Of a stretch of DNA of 64,000 bases, positions 11,080 through 21,929 are shown piece after piece. This stretch comes from Sphaerulina vaccinii. Taxonomy: Eukaryota; Ascomycota; Dothideomycetes; Mycosphaerellales; Mycosphaerellaceae. Where the stretch lies: assembly GCA_022570795.1 (NCBI GenBank), contig JAKUDP010000009.1, positions 1,302,001-1,366,000 on the forward strand. The letters run 5' to 3'. A model generated the notes under the pieces. The model did not search any database. It was not told the origin of the DNA and saw only the letters and a list, made by a program, of their open reading frames with translations. Positions within the stretch are counted from its first letter, which is position 1. Each line of letters begins with the position of its first letter. A program made the translations under genes and the position numbers.

Positions 11080-12208
11080 CTACTCTTTCATACCTCCAGG
11101 TATCACTAGAGTCTGCAAGATGCACGGGTCCTCGGAATCAGGACAGATGTTCTTCCTTCCCAGGTCCTTATCCTCAGGTCCTGTAGGCCCACCAACATAC
11201 TTGCATAACGCATCGATGCCGAAGATGCATTTCTGCCTCTTATCACTTTCGGGAATCTTGTCATCTCCCCATTTGCCCAAGTAGTACAACCAGTTCACCG
11301 GAGCATTTCCATAAGCTGAGAACTTTCCACTTGCGACATCGAAGGAATAGTAGTATGCTGAAAGAGTGGGATCCCAGACACTTCCCTTATCCGTGTGATC
11401 TTCGACTGGTCCCTTTGGTAGAGGCAGCATTGGGATCGTGTGATCGTGTGTGCCGGGCGATGCATAGTTCGCATGAGTGCCGTTCGCGGAATAGTCGAGA
11501 GGTCGACCACCTCCGAGGTACTTCTCGGTGGCTTGGTAGGAGATGGCTTGACCGCTGGAGTGTTGGGAGTACCAGACTGCGGATGGGACGCCGTTCATGA
11601 AACGTATCATGTTGTGTTCCTGAACAGAAAAGTCAGCAATCTGCTCAGGCGTGACGATGATGTTTACAGAATTAGTGTAAGCTTACCCAGTCTCCGACGT
11701 GATTGCCAACATTCACGAGATCATCGACATAGTATCCACCATCATCGAATGCATAGAAGTACATGTAGAAAGCATCGACCATTCCATTACCTTTGTCAGC
11801 TGTAATGATTGCGCAGGAGACAGCATTCCCCGTCTTGCCGGTACTGTCTGGCTTGACCCCATATAGATACTGTGGTCGCGGGTCTGTTGTTATGTCGTCG
11901 TTTGAGGTGAGGTAGATGTCTTTCCCGCCGTTTGAGTCTGCGATATCGTTGAGTTGGTCGAGGTTGTCGAGCGTCAGAGGGTCTGGATAGCCAGACGTAA
12001 CCGCTGTATTGTTGATGAAAGGCTTGGTGTTGGCTACTTGCGCTCCTATATCTGCTGGCTGATAGTTCTCTCCAGAGAACAGGTAGACCATAGGCGCATA
12101 CTCTATAACGAAAGTTGGCACGCCTTCTGGAATTGGCGACTGTCTCTTTTCAAGAGGTGAAGTAGCAGCGGCGACGGACGCTGCAATGATAAGAGTAGCC
12201 GACAGCAT
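11080..12208 (-). CDS. Secreted Vps62-family protein, 2 exons
   Basis: Exons are 12208-11687 and 11619-11080, giving 353 residues. The 67-nt intron joins VGNHVGDW to EHNMIRFMNG, the hallmark of the Vps62 family (DUF946-type). The ATG at 12208 starts a signal peptide (MLSATLIIAASVAAA) followed by a KR site (PLEKRQ) that could be a Kex2 cleavage point. Other family marks are EYAPMVYLFSGENYQPADI near the N-terminus and THANYASPGTHDH in the middle. Family knowledge: the name comes from yeast Vps62, but the biochemical role is unknown and many fungal members are extracellular. Several Cys lie near the C-terminus. Confidence 0.85.
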
Positions 12209-12962
12209 ATCTTGCAGTTTCTGATGTGTGCTGACAGTCTTACTTGGTGATAGGATTGAGATCGAGTGTATCAAGCGAAGAAGAGGGCGTCAATTGCGCG
12301 AAGTCGCGCAGATGGTTGGGGATCTCTCACAAGAGAATAAGGATATTCGAAGAATAGCACTGTCCACAGCCTGTCTTGGTAGGATGTGGGCGAGTGAAAT
12401 GGGTCGTAGTCAGTGATCTCAAGAATAGTGCCCGCTACGAGCACTTACACCTTCGTACTTATCGCAGCCATCAGCAGTATGAGTTTGCGCTCGTGAGCAG
12501 GTCCTAAGCCATATTCGCTACAGACCATCCAGAGTTACATGGCGCGATGTACTGCTCGTCGAAAGTATTTCCAGACATCATCTGTGATCTGCATCTGACC
12601 TTCAGACTCAAATATCTTACTTGCGGGCGCCATACAGTTCATGCAGGCTCAGAACGTGTTCTTCTTATACTCTGGTAGGCAATGTGGTCATCGTCCAGTT
12701 GTCTTGCAGAACTGCATCCGGTCGCTCGCTGCATGATGTCGTTCACTGTCGATCTGAGGTGCTGAAAGTAGGTCGTCACCCGGCACCAGACGTGGTGGTG
12801 GGCGACATGCAAGCCGTTGAGCACGTTGCTTGCTGATTGGCCAAGGAATCAGGAACACTCAAGCTGAGCTGCCGCACGCCTCTGTGTCATGTGACCTGCG
12901 GCGATGGCTTCGATATAGAGCTGTGAATAGATTGTGTGGCGATCGTGGTCCTGCGTCTTCTT
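12209..12962. other. Intergenic region
   Basis: About 750 bp between the Vps62-like gene and the HET relic. Short frames occur on both strands with no recognisable domain. No repeat is seen. Confidence 0.4.
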
Positions 12963-14357
12963 CTATGCTGTGCCATCTGCGAGGTGCTCCGTCGCATCAT
13001 CTAATGCACCACTGAAGTCTTCTACTGCATGTCCTAGTGCTCGTCCAAGATGATGAGACAATCGACTGCGTGCTTGTCTGCAGCCTATTGACTTTTCCTG
13101 CCTCATATGCACATAGATACTCATTTCCTCTTCGACGCAGCATGGGACAGCAGTCGCCCCACGCTGAAGCATGAAGTTCATGAGCTGGAGTGGTAGGTTG
13201 AGAGTTGCGTTGTTTGCCAAGCGTGCATAGTGGCCACAAGGCAGCTCAATCAACAGCACGTGATCTTGTAGCGCCCCATCGAGAAGGCATGCCAAAGGCA
13301 GTAATACCACAGTCACATCATATTCTAGGCGTTCGGGAGCATTCCTTGGGCCGAGTGTCTTGAATCTGGTGATGAGGGCACCTCCAGGCTTAAGATCCCA
13401 TCGGAGACCTCGATTTGTGACAGTGTGTAGCGGTCTTTGTCCATAGCCGTTGGCCATCGGAAAGCTCGAGCTCCATAACACATCAGGCGACGGAGCGAGA
13501 AGTGAGCGTGGCTCGAGCCCAGCCTTTGGTGTCCAGGAGAATATGGACTCGTCGTCCGTAACACGAATGACTTCTTCTTGTAACCTAATCCATGCTTGGC
13601 TTCCTTCGCCATAGAGGAGAGGCATGTGGATGTCGAAAAGGCCAAGTGCGCAATATGCATGGTCCTCAATTCTTGTTACGCTTCGACGGGCGAGCCACTT
13701 GGCTCTGGTTGCGAAGTTGTAGTCCGTCAAGGGTCTCTCTCATGATTGAGAACGGGCATGGGAACACCAGTAATGCTGCTGATCTCAGGCAAAAGATCAC
13801 AACCTGATTTGCGTCCGATCATAGTCCAGTCAGAGGCAAAGAATAGGACATGTCTGGGCGCGATGAGCTCCTGCAAAGTCCAGCCGCGGGTCCACCACAC
13901 AGAAAGCCGGAAGGTTTTGCGTCGGTGCTCCTGCATCTTCCAAGTGTCCCAAGGTGTGCTTGCAAGGTACACATCTGGCAAATACACGAAGCATTCCTGC
14001 GACTTCTCGTACCACTTGTACATACTGTTGATAGTCTCTGAAAGTTCGGCACTGGAGCGCTTGTCGATACATATTGTATCTACCCAGACGTGTCTAGAAC
14101 TCACATTGCAGGTAAGCAAGCGTCTGCAGGGCCTCAGGAACATTCCGGACTGTCACTTAATGGTGACCACGCTCATGTGCAAGTCTGCAGAAAGTGATGG
14201 TCTTGGTGTATCCCGGCGACAAGATACATCGTCCCTTAATATAGTCTTTGAAGGTCGGCTCGGACTGGACCCAACGATGTGAGAGAATCGCATATTTGGG
14301 TATGTTTGAGTCGAAGAACTCTTCCAGAAGCAATGTGGCCGTGTTCACGAGCCACAT
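12963..14357 (-). pseudogene. HET-domain (heterokaryon incompatibility) gene, frameshifted
   Basis: The start at 14357 gives the canonical HET beginning (MWLVNTATLLLEEFFDSNIP then KYAILSHRW). The second block (from about 14101) has HVWVDTICIDKRSSAELSET, INSMYKWYEKSQECFVYLPDV and WWTRGWTLQELIAP. The third block (13730-12963) has TDYNFATRAKWLARRSVTRI and EDHAYCALGLFDIHMPLLYGEG. Between blocks 2 and 3 homology is continuous (HERDP/LTDYNF) but the frame slips by one base at 13730 with no room for an intron, so one base is missing. Between blocks 1 and 2 (about 14156-14101) an AG acceptor exists, but no GT donor keeps the frame. Family knowledge: intact HET proteins trigger self/non-self cell death. 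This copy is probably dead unless the assembly is wrong. Confidence 0.75.
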
Positions 14358-14848
14358 CTTGACTGTCCGGCACTGTTGAAGTTTAGGATTGCAGTATGGA
14401 GATCTCGGTAGCTGTCAGCTGTGGTGGAGCACACTGTCTAGGTATAGTCAGCGAATGTGCAGGTCTCACATGCTGTGCGACGTTGGCGAAGCCTGCCAGG
14501 TTCGTCGTTGATGTGAGTGCGGCGTACTGGTAGGCGGATCGCATGTCTAAAAGCAGCGGGAGCCCCCAGTGCCATAGTCGACCGGGTCTGTGAACAATAT
14601 CTTCGAATGATCGGAATTCGCATTAACATCTGACTAACTTGGGTATCAGCAATATCTTGAACGCGCACCGAGCTCGAACTGTACACATTCAGCAAGCATC
14701 AAGTAACGCCTAGTACGCCTAGGTTTCAGCCCACAAGATCCCCATTCTTCCCAAACCACATTTTCCGAATGTCGCTTTCATTGGTACATTACTGTACATT
14801 CCTCTTCGCTGCACTGGACGACACATCTCGCCGTATATGATCAGTCGT
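14358..14848. other. Intergenic region
   Basis: About 490 bp between the HET relic and Erg4. One minus-strand frame (14695-14438) is open, with no domain or leader, and I do not support it as a gene. Confidence 0.4.
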
Positions 14849-16502
14849 TTAAATGACGTACTGCATGATCTGTTAGCAATGGTGTCCGATTCGGTAACCC
14901 GACTGTACTCACAGGAATAAACAGATAGGGTGTCCTCCTCTCATACTCTTCCCAAGCAGCACCATACTTCTCCTTACATCTTTGGATATCTCTGTATGCG
15001 CGGTGCACGATCATGAGAGCAAAGAAGACCGGGTAGAACCAAGGGAAAGGACTGTTGAAGCCTGTGATGAGACCCCAGCAGAAGGCAAAGTAGAAGTCGG
15101 CCGTGTAGTTGATCTTGCGAGCATACTTGAACCAGCCATCGACCATGAGCGAGTCGCCCGACTCAGTGCGGATGACTTCTGGGTTCTTGACAGCCTTCCA
15201 TGGAAGCTGTGGGAACGTATTCCGGTGCACAGCAACACCACGCTCTTCAGCGCGGAACATGTTCTTTTGCGAATTGCCAGTGTCCCAGACCCAGTAGGCG
15301 AAGAGGTAAGATGCATACAGGAAAACGAGTACTGGCTTGCTCCATCGGTACTCGCTTGGGTCGTGGTTGGCAAGGAAGATGGTGCAGTGGCAGTAGCTCA
15401 GAGGTACACCAGCCAGGTTCCAGAAGATAAGCATGAAGCCCCACTTCTCATAGTACATATCCCAAGTGGTGACAATCATTTCTTCACCCTTGGAGCAGGC
15501 ATTCGCGTACAGCCAGTGGGCCATGACCAAGAAGGCCACTTCACCAGTGACATAACCGTAGAGCTCGATCTGACGGAACGCCGCACTCAGGGAGATGAAG
15601 AAGAGAATGTACCATGGAAGACGAACTTCAAAGAACATCTTGAAGTCCAACCAGCCGAACATGCGCGGGTTGAGCTCGGCTCCCATGAAGAAGTCGTAGA
15701 TGTGGTAACCAGTCATGCGATGAGTCGCACCGCGGATGTGGGCAGAGACATAGGCGATAATGGCGACGATAAATCCAGTAAAGATAGCGACACTCATCAG
15801 AGGACCGAACTCATCAATGAGAGTGTACATTGGGAAAAGCCCAGTGTAGTGCAGGACGAGAGATACGGCAATCGAGGTGTAGAAGGACCAGACACCAGAG
15901 CACCAGTATCTGAGTTGCTTGCCGTTCTCGTGAGGTAGAGGCTTGCCTGTGGAGTAGACGCCGGGCATTACGAGGTAAAGGATGCCCTCAAAGATGAAGA
16001 AAGTCCAGTAGATCGCCCAGGCCTTTGCGTGAGGGAATGCGCCTGTGTAGGCTAGGTTGAAGAGATGCTTGCCGAATGCCTCCCAGGTCATGCTGGGCTC
16101 TGATGGAAACTTGCCATCGTAATAGGTCGCTCCAATCCACATGTACCACATCAGCAGTGGGAAGCCGATCATCATGGCAGTCACTCCGAATGTGCCACCA
16201 AAGTCGAAGTGTGGGTTGTGGTCGATCTTGGGGTCGCTGCCCACGAGCCAGCCGTCAATGATCTTGCCCTTGGGCTGGCCATTGCTCGCGTGTCCATGTC
16301 CATTCGCCGCCTTCTTTGTGCTGCCATTGCTCGTGATGGGCGCCTTGAGCTCCGTGGACGCGCTCATGTCCGTAGTAGGTGAAGGAGACCGCTCATCGCC
16401 TGTATCGACACCAGCCGACTTTCGCGTGCGTCGTCGTGTTCCAGGCGTCTCGACAAAGCCTTCGGGTACCATAGACTTGCGTGGGCTGGGAGGAGAAGCC
16501 AT
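14849..16502 (-). CDS. ERG4: Delta(24(24(1)))-sterol reductase (Erg4), 2 exons
   Basis: Exons are 16502-14913 and 14860-14849, giving 533 residues. The second exon is only 12 nt: the 52-nt intron turns ...YLFIP into ...YLFIPYVI-stop, the conserved C-terminus of the ERG4/ERG24 family. Reading through instead gives a non-conserved tail. The start at 16502 begins a hydrophilic Ser/Pro/Thr-rich N-terminus (about 80 residues). Multiple membrane segments follow, with the family motifs [15 protein letters not shown] and [17 protein letters not shown]. Family knowledge: the last step of ergosterol synthesis in the ER, reducing the C24(28) double bond of ergosta-5,7,22,24(28)-tetraenol with NADPH. Confidence 0.95.
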
Positions 16503-17148
16503 TGTCAGTATCACGACAATACACGATACACAATGGCAGAATGATGATGAGACTTTATACATACGTTTTGCCCGTCTGGGAACGCGTGACTCTCTCCGAC
16601 ATGTTTGCTACGATTGCTTAGGAATGTGCGCAAAAAGCGCGTAGGATAACCATGCACGAGATCTGGTATACGAATTTCTCGTACTGCGCGAGATGAAGTT
16701 GTGGGCGCGATTGCAAGGTTTGTGAAGAGAGATGCAGGGATGCTCGACTCGAATTTTGTTGTTGTTGACATCAAGAGAAATAGAACTACGCCTCCCCTGT
16801 GATGATTGGTGCGCATGTGCCGGCAAAGCGTGATTGTGCATATGGCCAGCGCGCTAGCCTTTTCGTTCACTGTACGACTCTGTTCTTGTTCTTTCTGGCC
16901 ATTCCCTTCTCACCAACCAAATCTTCCGGCGGACGGCGAGGCTCTTTGGGAACGGGCAGAGTCTCGGCGTCAGCGATGTGTAGGCCGTATCAGGCATGTT
17001 TAGAAACGGAGCTCAGATACAGCTTGGTATATGTATGATAGAGCGGGAGAGACTGACGTTGTCCGATGCGACTTGACATCACTCTTACAGAGACCAGACC
17101 GGCGATATAAGCCACGACTTTGTCATCGCTGATTTGAATGATAAGAAG
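16503..17148. other. Divergent promoter region
   Basis: About 650 bp between the divergent Erg4 and fructosamine-kinase-like genes. Short chance frames only. An alternative in-frame ATG for the kinase relic lies at 17134. Confidence 0.4.
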
Positions 17149-18035
17149 ATGGCAGTAGACTCAGCTGTACTCTCCTTGCTAGGCCTCAATCCAGACCAGG
17201 TTGCCTCATCCGGTCACGGCGGTAGCTCCTTCTCCAGGACTTCCAAGATCACAGCTACACTGGAAGATGGGACAACAAACTCATTCTTCTTGAAATCTGG
17301 CAAGGGCAGCGATGCTCAGGTCATGTTCGAGGGTGAGCATGCGTCTCTCAATGCTATTCATGATGCAGTGCCCTCATTCTGTCCCAACTCCTTCGGCTTC
17401 GGGACATTCTCAGATGCGAAGGACACCTACTTTTTAATCACGGACTTCCTTGATCTGTCCGCTCGTGGAAGTACATCAGGACACTCGCTCGCGCAGAAGT
17501 TGGCTAAGCTCCATACGACATCTGCTCCGACTCCAGAGGGTTACGATAAACCACAATTCGGCTTTCCAGTTACGATTCTCGCAAGCAGAACGGCCCAGAT
17601 GAAGATCTCGAAAATCTCGGAGAACAGCTATGCGACAGAGTCATACCACGCCTACTCGGTAACGACCAACTGAACAATGGTGACGGTATCACGCCAGTCG
17701 TCGTCCACGGAGATCTCTGGTCAGGCAACACCTCGGCGGGCAAACTACCAGGCATGTCAAGCCCCGAAGCTGTAGTGTACGACTCTTCAGCGTGCTATGC
17801 ACACTCTGAGTTCGAATTGGGCATTATGAACATGTTTGGCGGCTTTGGTAGCAGCTTCTTCAAGGAGTACCATCGACTTGTGCCCAAGACTGAGCCGGTC
17901 GGGGAATATGCTGATCGGATCAAGTTGTATGAGTTGTATCATCAGCTTAATCATCATGCAATGTTTGGTGGAGGATACAAGAGTGGTGCGATGAGTATCA
18001 TGCGGGAGTTGATGCGGAAGTATGGCGGTTGGTGA
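17149..18035 (+). pseudogene. Fructosamine/ketosamine-3-kinase family gene with internal deletion and frame change
   Basis: The first part (17149 to about 17575) reads LGLNPDQVASSGHGGSSFSR, FFLKSGKGSDAQVMFEGEHASL and KPQFGFPVT. Family proteins continue with a Cys-Gly-Asp-Thr-Pro-Gln block and a Trp/Phe-rich helix before the catalytic loop. Here that stretch is missing. The sequence jumps through about 14 nt to another frame reading NGPDEDLENLGEQLCDRVIP, then TPVVVHGDLWSGNTSAGKLP (the HGDLWSGN catalytic loop), EAVVYDSSACYAHSEFELGI and MFGGFGSSFF, ending at 18035. No splice pair explains the junction. Roughly 25-40 residues appear lost. Family knowledge: these kinases phosphorylate fructosamines or ribulosamines for protein deglycation. 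This copy is probably non-functional, or the assembly dropped bases. Confidence 0.75.
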
Positions 18036-18411
18036 ACGTACGCGGACCCAACCAGCATAGCTTTCCGCGGAAATTGTGCAGCTCGTAAATCCTCATCCAA
18101 AATGCCAATCCGGGCTGCATGTCCTCCACGGGACACACTGTCATGACGGTCCACGGAGTCCTGATTATCAAGACATGAACAATTGTGGATCGGAATCCTG
18201 TATCTGTGGCGCAGCCTTGCGATCTAGGCAGGACGACTGCCGAAAGTGGCATGGCCGATCTATTGTAGTAGTGTGCAGATCGGCGGTTCACCTCACTGAT
18301 TTTGGCATCGCACAAATCGTGCTCGACAATCATGATAGCGATGAATCATGGTATAGACACGATGCCTGGCAGAACAGAATTACAGACTTCGAAGTCATTT
18401 CTCTGAGTGTC
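18036..18411. other. Intergenic region
   Basis: 376 bp; the upstream part of the open frame that leads into the next gene. No feature is recognised. Confidence 0.4.
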
Positions 18412-18891
18412 ATGGCGACTACAACAAGCCACCCGAACCTGGACAGCGAGGAGGCTATCGTCACTCATCTCGAAGATCTGGCACGCGCCAGCTTCGCAGC
18501 AGTCAACGACCGCGACTTCTCAGCCATCGAAGGCATGAAGTTCACGAAGCCTATTGCGAACTACTCAAAAGAAAATCGTCGATATACTCCTTCAGAGAAG
18601 CTGCATCTCGCCAAACACATCTGCGAAGCACATCCGGAATACCACCTGGAGATTCTGGACATAGTGACAACACTTGAGAATTCGCCTACAACTTCAGACT
18701 TGCAGCGCAATGATGTGGAGAGTATTAGAAGAGCGAGCTCCTCAGTCCTCTACGAGAGAACTGGACACCCGCCGGGAATCGTAACGAATAGTGTGCTACT
18801 TGTGAGATATAAGTGTATAGGCAAGCGCTGGGCTGTTGTCAGCTATGAGACAATGCCTGGTGGGAGCATATGGGGTGGGAGTGCGGCCTGA
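18412..18891 (+). CDS. Small NTF2-like/SnoaL-like hypothetical protein
   Basis: 159 residues from the ATG at 18412 (MATTTSHPNLDSEEAIVTHL). The frame is open further upstream (to 18076) but that part does not look conserved. The pattern of an N-terminal helix (LEDLARASFAAVNDRDFSAI), then strands (EYHLEILDIVTTLE; SVLLVRYKCIGKRWAVVSYE) resembles the cone-shaped NTF2-like fold. That is an inference from spacing only. No signal peptide is present. Function unknown. Confidence 0.6.
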   Translation: MATTTSHPNLDSEEAIVTHLEDLARASFAAVNDRDFSAIEGMKFTKPIANYSKENRRYTPSEKLHLAKHICEAHPEYHLEILDIVTTLENSPTTSDLQRNDVESIRRASSSVLYERTGHPPGIVTNSVLLVRYKCIGKRWAVVSYETMPGGSIWGGSAA

Positions 18892-19862
18892 GTGTTCAAC
18901 CGACGTCCATCTCGCAATCTGGGGCGACAAGATCAGGTCTTCGCTCGCCTGCGCACCTAAAAAGAACGGTCCCATTGACAGTTGTCATGGCAACTACCAT
19001 TACGATCTTACAAAACACCACCAGGTCTTGCGGCGCGAGTCCCCAGCTTGCCACAAAAACACATTTCGGAGTTGGCCAAGGCTGACTGGGCATGCTGTCG
19101 AGCTAAGAACTCTCCACGTTCGGCCGTATGATGTCGAAGCATAAAGCCTCCACACTCGGCTTCGCCTGCTGTCCACTTCGCTCCTAGGCAGTCATTCTGG
19201 TGCCACAAGATCTCACACTTCTCCACGAAGTGGCTCAACATGCATGACGGCGTTGGACGTACAAATATAGCTTTCGATGGCCTCGTTCTCTGGTTCTCAA
19301 TCACTCTGTTCGCCACATCCATTTCAGTACTTGCCACAGACCAACCATGCTACCAGGCTTCTGGGAGCTGATTCAGTATTTGGCGCGGCAGGCATCTCAC
19401 CAGATCACGAAGTTATTTTTGCCGCATCGAGTGCTAACCCTCAGCTGATCATTGATGTCCATACTGCTCCTTTGCGGACGCGAAACGCGGTTCTATTGAT
19501 ACAGAAGCAGCACAATTGATACACTCTGCAGTGCCGTGCAAATGGTCCCCAGATGAGCTATCGTCGATTTGCATCACACAACAAACCACCTGCAGATATA
19601 CTACTACGTTCGCGGGTATACAGTTGTGGCACTGTAGCTCTGCACCCTCATTTGGCGATACGACCAGGTTCTTGGATTGTCAACTACCAACACGCCAGGC
19701 AGTCCACGGGACTGATTTGATCATCGGCCGAAAGGTATCCGATCACTACACTAATCTCGTAACATGCTTGCTGAAAGCACGGAGATATCCTTTTGAGCAG
19801 ATTCAACTCGCTTTGGGACGAACAGGAGGCACACAGAGTAGGGCCAGGGTAAGACCTCCGAC
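18892..19862. other. Intergenic region
   Basis: Nearly 1 kb without a supportable gene. Several short frames overlap on both strands. No repeat, tRNA or splice-linked frame is found. Confidence 0.4.
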
Positions 19863-19868
19863 TATAAA
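19863..19868 (+). promoter_or_regulatory. TATA-like box upstream of the small secreted protein gene
   Basis: TATAAA sits 116 bp before the ATG at 19979, followed by a pyrimidine-rich stretch with CACC/CAACA elements that resembles a fungal 5' leader. Assignment is by position only. Confidence 0.35.
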
Positions 19869-19978
19869 GCAAAGGTGAAGGTACCAAAAGTTCCTCCATT
19901 TCAACACAATTCCTGGTGCTTTCATTACCATTCTCAGCCAACACCAACAGTCCTCACCTCCAGCCTCAAAGCTCGAGA

Positions 19979-20442
19979 ATGATTACAAATATGGGCTTCC
20001 GACTTGTCATGACTTGTCTCGCTCTGAGCGGTGCAGCATTTGCTCAGATTGAACCTGATTCTCTCGGCGAGTCGAGATTCGCGAAGGCTGGCAGCAGGCC
20101 GGTACCAAATTGCTTAGCAATCCAGGGTGGCGCCAATGGGTATATTTTGCGACTTCCGTGACAAGGCCGGACTCGCTGACCGCATATGCTTTAGATTCCA
20201 ATGCGTTGGAGGCCAACAATTCTATAATCAGTACGGGATGCCTATTGGAAGCAAGTACGCTGATTTGGTAAGCCATTGATCATGTTCGGACTGTCTATGA
20301 GCTCGCATTTTGACATTCTACTTAGTACTACTGTAACGAGGGTGTGGCTTCATACCAAGGCACCTGCACAGATTCCCTCCCCGGACTATTTTGCATTGCG
20401 TCGGCTAGTGGGGAGCTTGGTGGATGCCAATTGAATCCATAA
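19979..20442 (+). CDS. Small cysteine-rich secreted protein (candidate effector), 3 exons
   Basis: Exons are 19979-20139, 20195-20267 and 20326-20442, giving 116 residues. Introns of 55 and 58 nt are GT..AG with good TTTAG/CTTAG acceptors. The joins GGAN-GFQC and KYADL-YYCNEG keep frame. The signal peptide is MGFRLVMTCLALSGAAFAQ; a second ATG at 19991 starts exactly there. The mature protein has six Cys (NC, QC, YC, TC, FC, GC), consistent with three disulphides, and ends GELGGCQLNP. No family is recognised. Size, signal peptide and Cys content are those of fungal apoplastic effectors, but that is inference. Each exon is short, so simple ORF scans miss the gene. Confidence 0.78.
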
Positions 20443-21289
20443 GAATTAAATGTATTCACTTGGGGAGACAGGAGCAGCAACAGTCCTTGAATGGACCTAT
20501 CTTGTGGTCACGACTTGACTCCACTCAGAAAGTTGAGACTCCATCATCGAGATCGAGAATGGAGGGCAGGTCTCGCTGATATGTAAATTCTTACAATACT
20601 TCTTCCGGAAAGAACATCCGCTCACGAGCGGTGCTGAATGAACGCGTATCTCTTTCCCGCCTGTCCTCTGCTTCACCATACCTCTGCTCATATTGACTAG
20701 CCACCACGCCTTCATACCCACAGCATTGGGTGACCTCATCATGGGTGTCACACTCTCGGTGGAGAAGCCGACTTTCTCGTACTCAACGCTATCATCTCCA
20801 TCATCTTCTACAAATACCCCATACTGTATCGCCAAGATTGCAGCATCGATTTCAGCCTCTGGACGATGTGAAGCAGCGCTTAGAGCGCGAACACAATCCT
20901 GCACGCGGTATTCCAGGATGAAGTTGTTTTGCAGAGTAGACTTTCGAGAAAAGCCAGGAGTACACCCCATAACGCCATGGCCGCAAGAGCTACTCCTGGG
21001 GAGTATGCGCAGCCCGTGATTCCGTATCGAAAATTGTCATCATCGCCAGTCGTAGAGAAGATTGTGCACGGGGCTGTTACAGCAGAGCGCGTTTGAATCC
21101 ACTACGTCTAATTACACAAAGAACAGACTTCTAGCGATAATCCAGTGCAGTAAAGCCTCAGGCGTGAGCAGCAGAGTGTTGTACTTGTATCGCATCTGTA
21201 ACCAGAAGGCCGAACATTATCCCGCGCTCGAAGCGTCTTGTTCCCCATACAGGTCACATTGGCTCTGCTCTAAGATGAAAGTGCCACAC
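20443..21289 (-). other. Region with one doubtful hypothetical frame
   Basis: A minus-strand frame of 157 residues (20970-20497) contains a helical, coding-like stretch (CVRALSAASHRPEAEIDAAI) followed by an acidic run. A plus-strand frame (20693-21019) overlaps it, so neither can be trusted. No domain is recognised. Confidence 0.3.
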
Positions 21290-21714
21290 TGACAGCTTCT
21301 ACTGCGAATGCTTGGAGCGACCGGCCCACGTTTGCACTCTCTGCCGCAGCCCTTGCGACATGCCTTGCAGCTTCCGTCGTTTCAGCGAACGCCTACGAGA
21401 TAGCCTTGGCGGTGCCATGTACGCAATGTACGCAATGTACGGAGCCGAACAGGCCGAAGGTTGACGTTCTGGCTTCATGTCCCTCCCGGAAGACTGTGGT
21501 TCATATGAACACTACAGGTCATGCTCTTTGGAGGTTTCACTCTCTGCACACGGTCAGAACAGCAACGTCTCCGGTAGCGATACCGCGCACAGAAGATCTG
21601 GATTCTGCTGCTACCACCTGCGCCCCTTCAATGGGGTCTGCGGCTATCAGCAGCGGCGGAGTGCTCAGAGCTATCGTTCCGGTTGGTTTGGCTTTGATCG
21701 GCTTCTACTCCTGA
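21290..21714 (+). CDS. Possible GPI-anchored or secreted Cys-containing protein, start unresolved
   Basis: An open frame runs from a TAA near 21272 to 21714. It has a signal-like segment (ALSAAALATCLAASVVSANA), a tandem CTQCTQCTEP, and a hydrophobic tail (GGVLRAIVPVGLALIGFYS) preceded by a small Ser/Ala/Gly region, as in GPI-anchor signals. No in-frame ATG precedes the leader, so an upstream exon, a lost start or a relic must be assumed. A second frame (21477-21791) overlaps. Low confidence. Confidence 0.3.
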
Positions 21715-21929
21715 AAGCGTTCTTCATCATTGACACCAGGATTCCTCATCATGATAGGATGACCTTCCGTAGGGCATGTGTCCATAGCTAGGCATACTGG
21801 AGTGCGTGCACCTCCACAACATTCAGCTGTATGTATGCAGGGCGTGACTCAGGTAAAGCCTGGCAACTGTGATATTCATGCGAGGAGCCTGCAACGAGGG
21901 CAATTGAGGTCCATGGTAGTAGTGTCCAC

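Noticed and set aside
14982..15938. 318-residue plus frame
   Set aside because: Exact antisense of Erg4 and without any family feature.
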